Source: Cryptomeria japonica (Eukaryota > Streptophyta > Pinopsida > Cupressales > Cupressaceae). From it: a DNA stretch of 64,000 bases. The notes beneath the pieces were generated by a model, which saw only the letters and a program-made list of their open reading frames with translations, did no database searches and had not been told where the DNA came from. Positions 11,039 through 22,723 of the stretch are shown here, piece by piece. Made by a program: the position numbers and the translations under genes. Every line of letters starts with the position of its first letter. Positions within the stretch are counted from its first letter, which is position 1. The stretch covers positions 222,509,415 to 222,573,414 of the forward strand of contig NC_081410.1 in assembly GCF_030272615.1 (NCBI RefSeq), in the 5' to 3' direction.

Positions 11039-11959
11039 TGTGGAGCATAAAAATGGAACCAAGTAGCTAAGACCTAATCCCACTCTCATGTACACACATT
11101 GTACTACAAAAGATGCTAGGGAGATATCTCAGTTTGACTACTTCTTGTAGATAAGAGAGAGTCAAGGAATATCTCTTAGGGTTTCTATTTCTTTGCTGTA
11201 ATGAAGAGTAGATTTGCAAAATATGATGGCACAATCAACTATGCTAGGATATGAGAAATGAAGAACACATTAATTGAAAATGTAGATTCTATCTAAACAA
11301 GAATTGAGATACTAAAAGAAGAACTGGAAAATGAATTCAGGGGTGCACCTACTACTAAAAATTAGGGAAAAATGGGCAAGACCAGGGTGCCACACCCAGG
11401 TCCCTATTAGGACAAAAAGCTGGAACTCTAGATCTGGGACCTTGAGGGCTTGAGATGCAGAGCTACCACAAAAAACTGCAAAACTCCGTGGACTAAGGCA
11501 CCAAACCTTGGCCCCGTCCCAGGGTGCCATACCTAGTCCTTATAAACAGAGACCAAATTCTCATACTAGGTCTGTGTTTGTGTCTTCTGTTAGTTCTAAA
11601 AAATCGTGCATTTGCTGGATTCCTATACCTACACGTGTAACTTGAAAAAAGGTGTCTAGGTGGCTATATAGGGTTTTGCCTTAGTAAAACCCCTTGTTTT
11701 GGTGGTTTCACCTCCACAAATAGCTGATAATGTATTGAAATGTGTGTGCAAGAATATTGTGTGTATCCAAGATCCTAAATGAAAGTGACAAAGAATCTAG
11801 AGTTCTACACCACACTTTGGAGAGAAAACCTTAAATGCTTGTAAATGTAAATGTAAATGTTTCAAATCACAAATGAACTAAGAGATCTAAAGCATGAATG
11901 TAAATATGAAAATGAAGATTATACAAAGACACAAAAAATAATATGAATGTTAGATGCAA

Positions 11960-12716
11960 TGACAGTCCCAAAGACACTGAGGGGGGGGGGTGAATCAATG
12001 TCTAACCAATTTATGGAATGTTTGAACTTATTTATAACTTTGCAACCCAAATTAATGTACCGGTAAACAAGTAATAATGCAACAAAGAGAAATAACAAAG
12101 ATAGCATAAATACACACCATAACAATAGATATTTTGGCGAGGAAACCCGGTAAGGGAAAAACCTCGATGGGATTTGTGACCCACAATATTTACTCACTGG
12201 CCAATATGAATAAATATTACTTACAATAGGGGCCTGCACATGCAGGAAGGCCAATAGCCTAGAGCTCACTGCTCAATGAAAGAGTCTCACTGACTACAAA
12301 ATGGATAATTAAATCCAAGACAATGTACTGCTCAAAATAACATCTGCAATGCTTGATTCAGTACCAGTTTAAGCTCTGTCAGAAACCTTAACCAAAAACC
12401 TACCGGTGAATGATATTCACTCACATAACCTATCTTCCTTATTACAAAATCTTTTCGCTATCTTCAACATAATACCATAATTGCCTCTCTATACTATATA
12501 AAAAATGACCTATAAGATCTCATACATATATCAGTCTTTACAATACATCATGTCGGTTTACAAATAATTACATTACAATACAATAAACAAAACTTGTCAC
12601 ATGTCGGCCTGGATGCCGGTATGCTTCATTGGCTGTGAACCTGTAGAATCCTATTACCAGTTGGTTGCCATCAATGACAACATAAACCATTCTCATGTGA
12701 GTGTAGAATGCCAACA
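11960..12716 (-). repeat. 3' LTR of the deleted non-autonomous element
   Basis: It runs from TGACAGTCCC to GAATGCCAACA. Its left part has a run of ten G followed by TGAATCAATG, then GGAAACCCGGTAAGGGAAA and GGAAGGCCAATAGCC. The same ordered blocks occur in the LTRs at 17058, 22724 and 24551. Confidence 0.75.
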
Positions 12717-13081
12717 ATATCCCCCTTTGGAATTGATGGCAACACTCATGAGAAAAATCCAAAAACTGCTGTCCAAAAATGAAGTCCAAAAATTGATCCC
12801 CAAAAAGAGTGTGCTCCCCTTGAGCAAGTGATTTCTTCTATGCATTTTCTTCCATACATTTTTCTCCATACTACTCTCCCTTTGACATCAATGACAAAGG
12901 ATGTCAAAAAGAATCAAAGAATACAAAAATTCTACCTCATATCCTGTAACTGGTTGTTTACAATTTGAAAGATATCTGCCAATATTAGATTTAGGCTCTG
13001 TATGAATTTATTACTGTCAGAGATAATGGTTTCTATCTGCTGGATCATGTCGGCCAGATAATGCATTTGCTGCTCCGGTGA

Positions 13082-13690
13082 TCATTCTTCTTGAATTAAT
13101 GCTTTAGGTAGCTCAACCCGCTGAGTTATAAGACTGTCCAATTTTGGACCAAGTTTGTATTTCAGCTCCCGGGTCTTCAACCTTATCCTTGCTTTTTTCT
13201 GCTCCAATTTCTCTATCTTTTCCTTAAAAACTGCCATCTTTTGATCAAGAATTGAGGTAAGTTCTGAAGAACCTATCATATTATCTGCTATGTTATCTAT
13301 CTCCTTTTGTGTTTCCTTAATCTTCTCATCAATGTCTTCAGTCAGGTAGTGAGGCTTGCATGCTTCCTTATATAATTCTTTGTATTCCAAAATTGTTGAA
13401 ATAAGTACCGGTAATAAGGAATCAATATGCTTAGTATAGTCCTTTATAGTCTTCTCAAAGAAATCACCTTTTTCTTTATTTACCCTTTCCTTAATGGTTT
13501 CTTCATTGATCTTATCTACAGTTAGAATATTTGAAGCAATAAATTTGGACAATGCGTCTAATTTACTCAAAGAACCATCAACATGATCTAACTTACATGC
13601 CGATGCAATCATTTTTAAAATAGGTAATGTATCATCAATGGCCTTGTATGCTAAGATGTTGTACTCCGTGATCCTCTTAATTGAATCCAA
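13082..13690 (-). CDS. helical protein of unknown function, C-terminal part of the element's second ORF
   Basis: The 202-codon frame is almost all predicted helix and rich in Lys, Glu, Ile and Leu. A coiled-coil-like stretch is KIKETQKEIDNIADN followed by KEKIEKLEQKKARIRLKTRE. No known domain is recognised. Its position just before the polypurine tract and its pattern IR..........P.L.S...Q resemble the C-terminal end of the second ORF at 57124-60508 in the related element. I infer that both are versions of one accessory protein. It is cut off from its N-terminal part by a stop and a frame change before 13785. Confidence 0.5.
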   Translation of the reverse strand: MDSIKRITEYNILAYKAIDDTLPILKMIASACKLDHVDGSLSKLDALSKFIASNILTVDKINEETIKERVNKEKGDFFEKTIKDYTKHIDSLLPVLISTILEYKELYKEACKPHYLTEDIDEKIKETQKEIDNIADNMIGSSELTSILDQKMAVFKEKIEKLEQKKARIRLKTRELKYKLGPKLDSLITQRVELPKALIQEE

Positions 13691-13784
13691 AAGAACATCT
13701 ATTACATTTGTAGGTCAGAAATCTGTAGTGGATGTGCTTAGTTTTGCAATTACTTTCTTTTCCACAAATACTTGACCAATTACC

Positions 13785-14081
13785 TTAAACAATTTCTTCC
13801 TTGTTACCATCATTTGTTTCCCCTTTATTTACAGTTGCTGCCGGTTTCTCACTCTGTGTTATTACCTCTACTTTTGCTGATTTCTCAGTGTGTGTATGTA
13901 CCTTTGCATCTGCCGGTTTCTTAGTGTCAGGCTTTTTAGATTCTGCTGGTATTTCGGTATTCTTAGAGTCAATAGTGATAACCGGTGACTCAGAGATCTC
14001 AATGTTTGTAGCATCAGCTATCTTAACCTCTGTAGTCTCTTTATCCATAACAATATTAACATCCTGTGTATCTACATTCAT
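13785..14081 (-). CDS. charged low-complexity protein fragment
   Basis: The 98 codons are rich in Thr, Glu, Lys and Ala (for example KPDTKKPADAKVHT). This resembles the low-complexity linker upstream of the helical part in the element at 54055-62029 (about 59400-59600). It lies upstream of 13690 on the same strand. No function can be assigned. Confidence 0.4.
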   Translation of the reverse strand: MNVDTQDVNIVMDKETTEVKIADATNIEISESPVITIDSKNTEIPAESKKPDTKKPADAKVHTHTEKSAKVEVITQSEKPAATVNKGETNDGNKEEIV

Positions 14082-15067
14082 AGTAAAGAGAATTTCAGAA
14101 TCCAGATTAGTATCATCATGTGTTATTTCTTCAGCCTCCTTATCCGGTTGACTGTCTGTATGTACTGGTGTTCTTGAAGTTATTGGTGGGGTGTCCTGTG
14201 CTAGTGAATGATATCTGCGTTGACGGTGAACCTGTAGAATCCTGTTACTGGTTGGTTGCCGCCAATGACAACATCAACCATTCTCATGTAAGTGTAGAAT
14301 GCCAACAATGAAACCATACCAAACCCTAAGGGAGAGGTACAAGCCAATCAATAGTCGATGATCTCCTATTATTCTTGAATGTCTTCAAAGCTCCTAATTG
14401 ATGTTGAAAATGCTTAAGGTAGACTTTATGAATGGTTGATTTGTTTCTGTAGACTTCACATAACCTGCAATTTCACTTCACAAGAGGCTCCCTCCAAAAT
14501 TGCTAGATCTGGATCCCTCAACCGAGAAAAGGGAAGACTATATGTAGGAAACCCTAACTTTGTTTTCGACCTTAGGCTGACCTAGAATCAATATTTTTCA
14601 CAAATCTCTAGATTTAAACATTAAAATACCGTCAAAACCTGCTGTCAAAATTTTAGGAAAAAAATATTGGGGCTAGGTATCCCCCCCTTGGTTCGACCAA
14701 CTTTTCGTTAAATTTTTGGGGAAGCAAGCTAATGTGAGTTCAAAGAAAAATCCAGAAGGATATAAAAATTTAAGATGTCTAGATGTGCGAAATTGGGCCT
14801 TGAAGGTCAAAATAGGACATAATTAGGGTATTTGATGAAAAGATTTATTGGATGAATAAAATAAAAAGGGGCACACTTAATGTAAAGGGCCCAATTTTAT
14901 GATGTGTAGAGTGATGAAAGAAGACCTTAAATTAAATTAAATTAATTAATTAAATGCTTAAAGAGAATTTGAAATACAAGATGCAAATACACTAAAGGTG
15001 GGTGCTAACCCAAACATGGAATTGTACCACCCAATTAAGGGTGTACAATTTATGACGCTACACCAAT

Positions 15068-15257
15068 TGTTGACAACAAGGCAACAAACTAAGAGGGGGG
15101 GTGAATCAGTTTGCTCACAAACTTTATTAAACTCAAATCAAATTTCAAATCTAATAATTAACAGTGAAAGCATAAATCAACACCATACCAATAACACACA
15201 TAGCACCAAGATTTTTGACCTGGAAAACCCGGTTAAGGGAAAAACCATAGTGAGAAC
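15068..15257 (-). repeat. LTR end fragment of a copia-like element
   Basis: It begins TGTTGACAACAAGG, then AAGAGGGGGGGTGAATCAG and later GAAAACCCGGTTAAGGGAAAA. These are the first blocks of the copia LTR family seen at 17058 and 22724. The rest is displaced by the plus-strand copia element that begins at 15258. Confidence 0.6.
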
Positions 15258-15956
15258 TGTTGATGTTTAGTGGCGAGCGTTCTTTCTCCCACGATTCTTT
15301 GGAAGAAATAAAAAAATAAAATAAAAATTCAAGTAATTTATATTTGAGGCCCACTCAAGTGGAGATATGTAAATAATAATTAATTATTCATTTATGCCGA
15401 CTCAAGTGGAGAAAGCACCATGTAATACTTTATATTTAATAATTTGTCTAAGGTCAACTTAACAAAAGGTCAAACCATTTCTATTCAAAAAGTCATCTCT
15501 CTTGAGGCTGACTTCCCTTGAAGAGACATCACAAATTTTATATAAGAAAGGAAATTCTCACTCATTTGATTACTCAATTCTCTTCAAGTCAAATCCAATG
15601 AATACAAGAGAAGTTCATACTTCTATAGCAGATCAAGTTTGATAGAAGAGAAGTTTGCACTCAAGGAGATATTCGATAATCATCTTCATCATATTATCAT
15701 ATTGCTTCAGATTGACATTCAACAAGGAGATTTATGTCTATGTAGTTCTCACCAAGGAGAGGCACCTATATTCATCATTGAATTGACCTCAAATTTGGCC
15801 AAATTATAAAAACAAATTTTTGCATTATTCAATAATATCTCTGATATCATTGGCTGGGTTTTTTCCCTCAAGAAGGAGGGTTTTCCCAGGGTACTTGCTA
15901 TGTTAAAGTGTTTATCATGTATTTTTATTTATTTTAATCTAATCATAAAAATAACA
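15258..15956 (+). repeat. 5' LTR of the plus-strand copia element
   Basis: It begins TGTTGATGTTTAGTGG and ends ATAAAAATAACA immediately before the primer site. The interior is AT-rich. The partner LTR is missing from the window, so the start is inferred from the TG boundary and the broken LTR to its left. Confidence 0.65.
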
Positions 15957-15968
15957 TGGTATTAGAGC
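15957..15968 (+). other. primer-binding site, initiator tRNA-Met type with one change
   Basis: TGGTATTAGAGC differs by one C-to-T change from TGGTATCAGAGC and abuts the LTR end. Confidence 0.8.
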
Positions 15969-16056
15969 GGGTCTAAGAAAATGTCATGATCATAATTATT
16001 TTAAACAACAAAATATTCTTCTCTTCTTCTTAGGGCATCTATCTTTGCATAAAAAA

Positions 16057-17057
16057 TGGTGAACGAAATCAAGGTTGAAGATAGACTTGATGGTGCCTCT
16101 AAATTCACCTCTTGGAAGTTTAGAGTTCTAATTACATTATAAGAAAACAATATTGTCAAGTTCGTGAAGAAAGAAGTGCCCGAGCCTTCCGATGAGACTG
16201 AGAAAACACAATGGAGGAAGAATGGCATGAAGGCCAAGAAGATATTGATTAATTCCATGAAGGATCACCTTGTGTCTATTATCTCCAAGTTGAAGACAAC
16301 TAGAGAGATGTTGAAAAATTTGGAGGGATTATATGAGATCAATAACACCAACAAAGCTCTTGCTTTTAGGAAACAACTTCATCACATCAAGATGGATCAA
16401 CTATATGCCATTGGAGACATAGTTGAAGATAGGGAATTAGTCATGTTGGCACTCAATGGTCTTCCTCAATCTTGGGAGCTCTTCATCCAAAGTATCAATG
16501 GAAGATCTAAATTGACCTAGTTTGAGCATCTTCAAGTAGATTGCATTCAAGAGGAATCAAGGTTGGTAGCAAGAGGTAATTGTCGTAGCTCTCACAATGA
16601 AGACAACATGTTCTTACTGCTCAAACTTCAAAGAGGAAAGGAATAGATGGGAGAAATGGAAATTTCAAGAGACATAGAGACAAGAAATCAAATACTGCTC
16701 CTGGACCAAAGAAGAAGAAGGATCTCTCCCATATTTAGTTCTTTAGATGTGACGAGTATGGTCACTATGCTAGTGATTGTCCAACAAGACCAAAACCAAA
16801 TGCCTCTACCATGGATGTGGATGATGTCTATCCTCAAAAGGAATCAATAGATAACTCAACTGGATTTCTATTCATCTCTACCCTATTAAGCAATTTTCCA
16901 ATTGATATTAGCACATGGTTGATTGATAGTGGCGCTTCTCGTCACATTATAGGTTATAGAGAACATATTTTAGACTTTATAGAAAGAGAAACCAACCTTC
17001 AAGTTATAATCGAAGATGATGCATGCTATTCAGTGAAGGGCGTTGGAGCCACCTCTC
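16057..17057 (+). pseudogene. copia gag and start of protease
   Basis: The frame starts at ATG (MVNEIKVEDRLDGASKF), the usual copia gag start. It continues through LKTTREMLKNLEGLYEI and LALNGLPQSWELFI, the gag polyprotein domain. A zinc-knuckle remnant (RCDEYGHYASDCP) is seen near 16745 in another frame. The protease then reads WLIDSGASRHIIG near 16918. Stops occur near 16141 and 16520 and there are frame changes between 16560 and 16811. The coding is cut at 17057 by the minus-strand copia and resumes at 23792 after one copy of CTCTC. Confidence 0.85.
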
Positions 17058-18125
17058 TGTTAGGTCTCGGAGACAATTAAGAGGGGGGGGGGGGGGTGAA
17101 TCAGTTGTCAAATAAATTCAAGCCAAAAACAACTTAACCAACTTAATGCTTAATACCTGTAAACCAGTTAAGTATGTCGGTAGCCAGTTTTTAACAGTTA
17201 ATTGCTATACCGGTAAAGATTAATGCATGAAACATAAACACAAAGTCATCCACAACACATGACACTAATATTTGTACGTGGAAACCCTGTAAGAGGAAAA
17301 ACCATGGTGGGAAACCTTACCCACAATCAGATGATACTACTGCAGATAGTAAGTGTACATAAATGGGGTCTACATATGTAGAAAGGCCAATAGCCTAAAG
17401 CTCACTGCTCAATCACAAAATGGGAGTTACACTGACTACAGTTGGATGGTTAAATCCAATAAGAATGTACTGCACAAAATAGAATCTTCATATGCTGGAT
17501 TCAGTACTGGTGTAATGCTGATATGCTTTCACAAAAACCTAGCTTCACCTTCAAATGATGTCTGTGTGTATTGCACTGCTTAATCTCGCATATACCTTCA
17601 CACAATTCTTTTTCACATTCCACACTTGATCTTAAAAATAAGATCTTACCTTTATACCATAACCTAAGACCAATTTAAGTAGGTCAGCTCTACAAGATAT
17701 TACAATAAAAACATTTTACAAATAATATAATATCCGATGCAATGACCAATTGAACATGTCGGCTTAATGCCTTTACAACAATAATTAATCATTTCCATAG
17801 CGTGCCATGCTGATCTAGAAAAGATAAACCTGTCGGTGTAACCCTAGGTAACCCTGGACCTATTTACTGGTAAAAGCAAATATGCAAATATGAATATACC
17901 AATGATTAATTCATTAAGATAAGATGTCCACACGATGTCTTTGATATTACCAAGTGTCTTCCATATCATTTCAAGTGCCAGTGATCATTATATCCTGCCG
18001 GTGAACCATATACCAGTAACTGTGCAATAGTTACTTGCTTGCCGGTGAATGCTATTGGATCTCCAAAGTGCTAGTGTTTTAGTAGGTGTTGACATCAATG
18101 ACAAAACTATATTAAAATACCAACA
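17058..18125 (-). repeat. 3' LTR of the minus-strand copia
   Basis: On the plus strand it begins TGTTAGGTCTCGGAGAC with a long G run and ends AATACCAACA, 1068 bp. A minus-strand TATA-like GGTATAAAGG occurs near 17650-17659. Confidence 0.93.
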
Positions 18126-18141
18126 ATCTCCCCCTTTGGCA
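18126..18141 (-). other. polypurine tract of the minus-strand copia
   Basis: The minus strand reads CCAAAGGGGGAGAT just before the LTR start TGTTGG. This is the second-strand primer position of an LTR retrotransposon. Confidence 0.85.
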
Positions 18142-18545
18142 TTGATGGCAACACAAGATGGAAAAACCATCAAAGTGCCAAAACAAAAATGCCAAAAACC
18201 AACAATCTCCAAAAAGATCATAACTAGAATATAGAGAGTAATAGTCTCTCCCAAACAACAATCTCTCCCCCTAGGAGCAACATGTGTTATCCAAAGTTTC
18301 CATACCAATCTCTCCAAAAGATAATGTGTTTTTCCATATATGTCTCCCCTTTTGACATCAAATGCCAAAGTTATAATAAAACCAAGTTCATATACAAAAT
18401 ACCAATCAATTTAATATACCAATTACTCCCCCTGAGAAGTAGCTTCCTCATCAAAGACCGGAGTAAAAGATTTATCTTTTAATTCTTCCAGTTGATGACA
18501 ATCATCAACTGTCTAAGTCTCTATCGGTGGTGGTATGACTCCAAG

Positions 18546-18863
18546 CTAATCTCTGAGATATTCAAAAGTCTCCTTAGGCAAAGGTTTTGTGAAAATATCT
18601 GCAAGTTGTTCTTTAGTATTCACATAAACCAGTTTTATCTCCTTTTCTTCAACTTTTTGCCTTAGAAAATTCAGTTTGATAGAAACATGTTTTGTTTTAG
18701 AATGTAGTACTGGATTCTTAGATATATCAATTGCTGCAGTGTTATCATAATATATGGTAATACGTTCCTTGCATTTTACCTTTATGTCTTTCAACATTTT
18801 CTTAAGCTATAGTACCTGTGTACAGTTAGTTGTTGCTACAACATATTCTGATTTTGCTATTGA
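18546..18863 (-). pseudogene. copia RNase H C-terminal part
   Basis: The block AKSEYVVATTNCTQVL is followed by TIYYDNTAAIDISKNPVLH, KTKHVSIKLNFLR and KEQLADIFTKPLP, the end of copia RNase H. Stops near 18807 and 18862 separate it from the reverse transcriptase, but the frame is the same. It would digest the RNA strand of the RNA-DNA hybrid. Confidence 0.88.
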
Positions 18864-20270
18864 TTAAGAGGTACAACTCTGTTTCTTACTCAACCAAGAA
18901 ACTAGTTTGTTTCCAAGAAAGAATGCTCTGCTGGTGGTGCTTTTTCTATCATCCACATCTCCTTCCCAATTTGCATCTGTGTATGCACATAATTCAAAGT
19001 TTTCATCTCTAGGATACCATAATCCAAGATTTATAGTGCCTTGTAAGTACCGAAAAATCCTTTTTACTACTGATTCATGATTTTCTCTAGGATTACTTTG
19101 AAATCTAGAAACAATACATACTGCATTCATAATATCAGGCCTGGTTTGTGTTAAATACAGTAAACCTCCTATCATAGATTTGTATCTAGTTGGATTAACA
19201 GGTGTAGATTCATCCCTTTGAGATAATTTGTCACTTGTAGTCATAGGTGTGCTTACCGGTTTAGAGTTCTCCTTCCCAAATTTCTTTAGTAACTCTTTCA
19301 AGTATTTGGATTGACTCAAGAATATACCTTTATCAGTCTGATAAATCTGCAATCCTAAAAAGAATTTTATTTCTCCAATCATAGACATTTCAAATTCTTG
19401 CTGCATTTTAGTAGAAAATTCCTTACATAAACCATCTTCTCCTCCAAAGATTATATCATCAACAAATACTTCTATAATCAAGATGTCATCATTAGTTATT
19501 TTGTAATATAAATTGTTGTCTGCATTTCCTTTAGTAAAACCAATCTTTAAAAGATACTTATCCAATCTTGCATACCAAGCTCTTGGAGCTTGTTTTAATC
19601 CATACAGAGCTTTCCTTAACCTGCAAACCATATCATTGTCATCTGTCAAAGAAAATCCATCAAGTTGTTCAATGTATACTTCCTCTTCAAGATCTCCATT
19701 CAAAAATGCACATTTAATATCCATTTGATAAACTTTGTAGTTCTTGTGTGCTGCAAAAGCCAAGAATAATCTGACTACCTCAATTCTAGCTACTGGTCTA
19801 AAGGTTTCATTGTAATCAACTCCTTCTTTCTGAGAATATCCCTTACACACTAGTCTTGCTTTATTTATGACAACCTTACCATCTTCATTAAGTTTGTTTC
19901 TGAATACCCATTTGGTTCCAATTACATTTTTATCTTTAGGCTGGGGAACTAATGTCCAAGTGTTATTTTTCTCAATTTGTTCTAATTCTTCTTCCATAGC
20001 TTTAATCCAAAATTTATCTTCACATGCCTCATTAACAGATGATGGTTCAATTTGATAAATAAGACATACCTCTTCATTTACCAATCTTCCTCTTGTCATA
20101 ACTCCTTTAAATTTATTTCCAATTATTTGATCTTCAGAATGATTCAATCTTACATACTGGGGTGTCTTTGTTTGCTGTTGTTCTTCAATTATTGTGGAAT
20201 CCTCAGATGGTGCCGGGTTAACTGGATCTTCATTCTGTACCGGTGTATTTAGTGTAGGTTCATTTGTCAC
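18864..20270 (-). pseudogene. copia reverse transcriptase and start of RNase H
   Basis: The 468 open codons include [53 protein letters not shown] and the catalytic box FVDDIIFGG. Then come [38 protein letters not shown] and [15 protein letters not shown], where RNase H begins. This is the complete copia reverse transcriptase with its active-site Asp pair. It is bounded by stops on both sides. Confidence 0.93.
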
Positions 20271-20273
20271 AAT

Positions 20274-21520
20274 TTATGTTGCCAGTTCAGAGTCTATATA
20301 CCTTGAAGTTCCTTTGAATTGTTCATCAATTTTTACATTTGTACTCTCAACAATTTTCTGCAATCTCTCGTTAAAACATCTATATGCCTTGCTCTTAGAT
20401 GAATAACCAAGAAATATTCCTTCATCACTTCTAGGATCAAATTCGCCAATATACTCATCTCTTCTAATATAACATTTACTTCCAAAAATTCTGAAATATT
20501 TAAGAGTAGGAGTATTACCAAACCATAGTTCATGAGGGGTCTTACCGGTTTCACCTTTGATGTGAACATTGTTGAATGTATAGACCGCTGTGCTGACTGC
20601 TTCTCTCCAATACACATGTGGTAAATTTTCTTCTAATAACATACTTCTTGCTACATCCAAGATAGTTCTATTTTTCCTTTCAACAACTCCATTCTACTGT
20701 GGTGTCCGAGGTGCTGATAGTTGTCTTCTGATTCCATTCACTTCACAGAATGTGTTAAAGTCCTTAGATGTGAATTCTCCTCCTTGATCTGATCTTAAGC
20801 ATTTTATTTTCTTACCGGTTTTATTTTCAACCATTGCTTTGAATAGTTTAAACTTTCCAAGTGCTTCTGATTTTTCTTTGAGAAAAGTAACCCAACACAT
20901 TCTAGAATAGTTATCAATGATTAGCATGAAATATCTATCACCTTGTAAGCTTTTAGTTCTAGCTGGACCACATAAGTCAGTGTGAATCAATTCAAGAGCA
21001 TTATTGGATTTTTCTAGAATACTTTTGAAACTAGCTCTAACTTGTTTTCCAAATTGACATTCCTTACATATTGTATTTTGAGGTTTGACAATTTTAGGTA
21101 GATCTCTAACTGCCTTAGTAGTACTGATCTTTACCATGCAATCAAAGTTTACATGACAGAGTCTCTTATGCCATAACCGACCTTCATCTATATGTGCAAT
21201 CAAGCATGTCTTTTCACTATTATTCAAATGAAAGATATTACCTCTAGTCTGATTACTGGTTGCAATTTCCAAACCAGTTCTATTTATGATTTTGCATTTT
21301 CCATTTTTAAATTGTAACTGAAATCCTTTCTCAACTAATTGACCAACACTTAAAAGATTATGCTTTAATCCTTCAACATAGTAAACATTGTCAGTGTTAT
21401 GCTTACCATCAAGAGATATTGTACCCTTACCTTTGATTGAATAGGCTTTGTCATCTCCAAATCTTACTAAACTTCCATTGTATTCTTGAAAGTTCAAGAA
21501 CTTACCTTTGTCTCTTGTCA
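20274..21520 (-). pseudogene. copia integrase
   Basis: The pre-integrase domain has RLWHKRLCHVNFDCMVKI and CKECQFGK (His and Cys zinc ligands). The core has LIHTDLCGPARTKSLQG (first Asp), LRSDQGGEFTSKDF (second Asp) and NGVVERKNRTILDVAR (catalytic Glu). A TAG near 20696 lies just before NGVVERK. The C-terminal part TPHELWFGNTPTLKYFRIFG and KCYIRRDE is typical of copia. It continues in frame into reverse transcriptase after a stop near 20274. Confidence 0.92.
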
Positions 21521-21854
21521 TATGATGTGAGCATCCTGAGTCAATGATCCATTAATCCTTTACTTCAACTTTAGCTCCTAGGGCTTGTTCTACCGGTTGA
21601 GTAGTAGGTGCCTGTTGATCTTCTGTTATAGCAACAAAAATCCATCCATTGTCTTGCGGATCCTCATCAGAATCATCAGTCACACCTTCATCAACAATGT
21701 AAGAAGATTTGTGTTTGTTCTTCTTAAATCTGTGTCTCTAATATTCGGGATTAGGCTTGTATGCTCTTCTAGCTTCTTCTATTAGTCTAGCATGTCTATC
21801 AAGGCATCTCGAAGCCATATGACCAATCTTATTGCAGTTAAAACATTTAAAGGG
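21521..21854 (-). pseudogene. copia zinc knuckle and protease active site
   Basis: A single CCHC knuckle, CFNCNKIGHMASRC, lies just after the gag stop. It is followed by an acidic linker with TDDSDEDPQDNGW and the protease motif WIIDSGCSHHM. Stops at about 21738 and 21552 interrupt it. It lies in one frame with gag and integrase. Confidence 0.88.
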
Positions 21855-22667
21855 TTATTTACCTTCATACTTACTTCCAAATGGACCTTTAGGCATTTTC
21901 CTGGCAAATAGTGCTTCAAGTTCTTCAAGTTCTTCATTTTCTTTCCTGCTTTCTTCAAGTTCTCTTGCATAAAAGGCTTGCCAATCATATTTGTGAAATG
22001 ATGGAGTAGATGATGTTGATGCTTTAAAGGCTAAATTTGTCTTAATAGTAGCAACAGGACCAAATTCTTCAATTTCAAAATATGAAAGTTTCCCAATCAA
22101 TGTATCCCTAGTTATTGATGTATTAGGCATAGTTCTTAACTCATTTATAGTAGTAACCTTCATTTTATATGCCGGTGGCAATCCTCTTAAATTTTTTGAA
22201 ACAATTTCATCCTCACTTAAGATTCCTCCACAACATTTAATACCCAAAACAATTTCATTTACTCTTTCCATAAAAGCAGAAATCCTTTCATCTTCTTCCA
22301 TTTTCAGATGTTCATACCTAACCCGAAAACTTTCAAGTTTTGTAATTTTGATTGTGGAATCTCCTTCATTCAGTGTTTCCAAATGATCCCAAATAGCTTT
22401 AACAGTAGACCTATCTGATAATCCCATGATTTGTTGATTTGATAATGCGCTCAAAAGTGCTTCTCTTGCTTTGCAATCATTTTCGTCATCTTTAGCCAAG
22501 GTAGCTGGACTAGGCTGACCAGGTATAGCAACCGTGTAACCTTTCTTTGTAACTTCCCAGATGTCTTTACCAATGCAATTTAGATGTGTCTCCATTCTGA
22601 TCTTCCATATACCATTGTTGGTTCCATAAAGTTTAGGACTGTCCTTCCTGAAATAATTAGTAGACAT
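21855..22667 (-). pseudogene. copia gag
   Basis: The 270 codons start MSTNYFRKDSPKLYGT and show WKIRMETHL, AIWDHLETLNEG, ERISAFMERVNEIV and SKNLRGLPPAYKMKV, the copia gag domain. A Glu-rich stretch (ELEESRKENEELEEL) precedes the stop at 21855. The ATG lies 42 bases after the primer site. It would form the virus-like particle. Confidence 0.92.
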
Positions 22668-22709
22668 TGGATCTCCTCAAGCTGTTAAACTTCTACAAAA
22701 GAGGACTAA

Positions 22710-22721
22710 GCTCTGATACCA
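22710..22721 (-). other. primer-binding site of the minus-strand copia
   Basis: The minus strand reads TGGTATCAGAGC two bases after the LTR end CTAACA. Confidence 0.93.
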
Positions 22722-22723
22722 AT

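Larger units (their letters stand above)
11960..14307 (-). mobile_element. deleted non-autonomous LTR element with coiled-coil ORF
   Basis: A 757-bp LTR (11960-12716) lies at the left. About 95 bp of the same LTR lies at the right (about 14213-14307), sharing GAACCTGTAGAATCC and the end GAATGCCAACA. Next to the left LTR, minus-strand AAAGGGGGATAT forms a polypurine tract. Between them only helical and charged ORFs are present, no reverse transcriptase. It is related in layout to the complete pol-less element at 54055-62029. The right LTR and the 5' half of the interior are deleted. Confidence 0.6.
11039..15062 (-). repeat. 5' LTR of Tat-1, split by another element
   Basis: On the minus strand it starts TGTAGCGTCATAAATTGTAC, which lines up with TGTAGACACCCAAAATTGTC of the inner Tat LTR, and it ends CTCCACA next to the primer site. 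The element at 11960-14307 divides it into 11039-11959 and 14308-15062, about 1.68 kb together. CCAAT at 15063-15067 would be one copy of its target duplication. The partner LTR is outside the window, so the ends are inferred. Confidence 0.55.

Noticed and set aside
22710-22721. tRNA gene pieces at the TGGTATCAGAGC sites
   Set aside because: Only the 12-base complement of a tRNA 3' end is present next to LTR ends, so these are primer sites.
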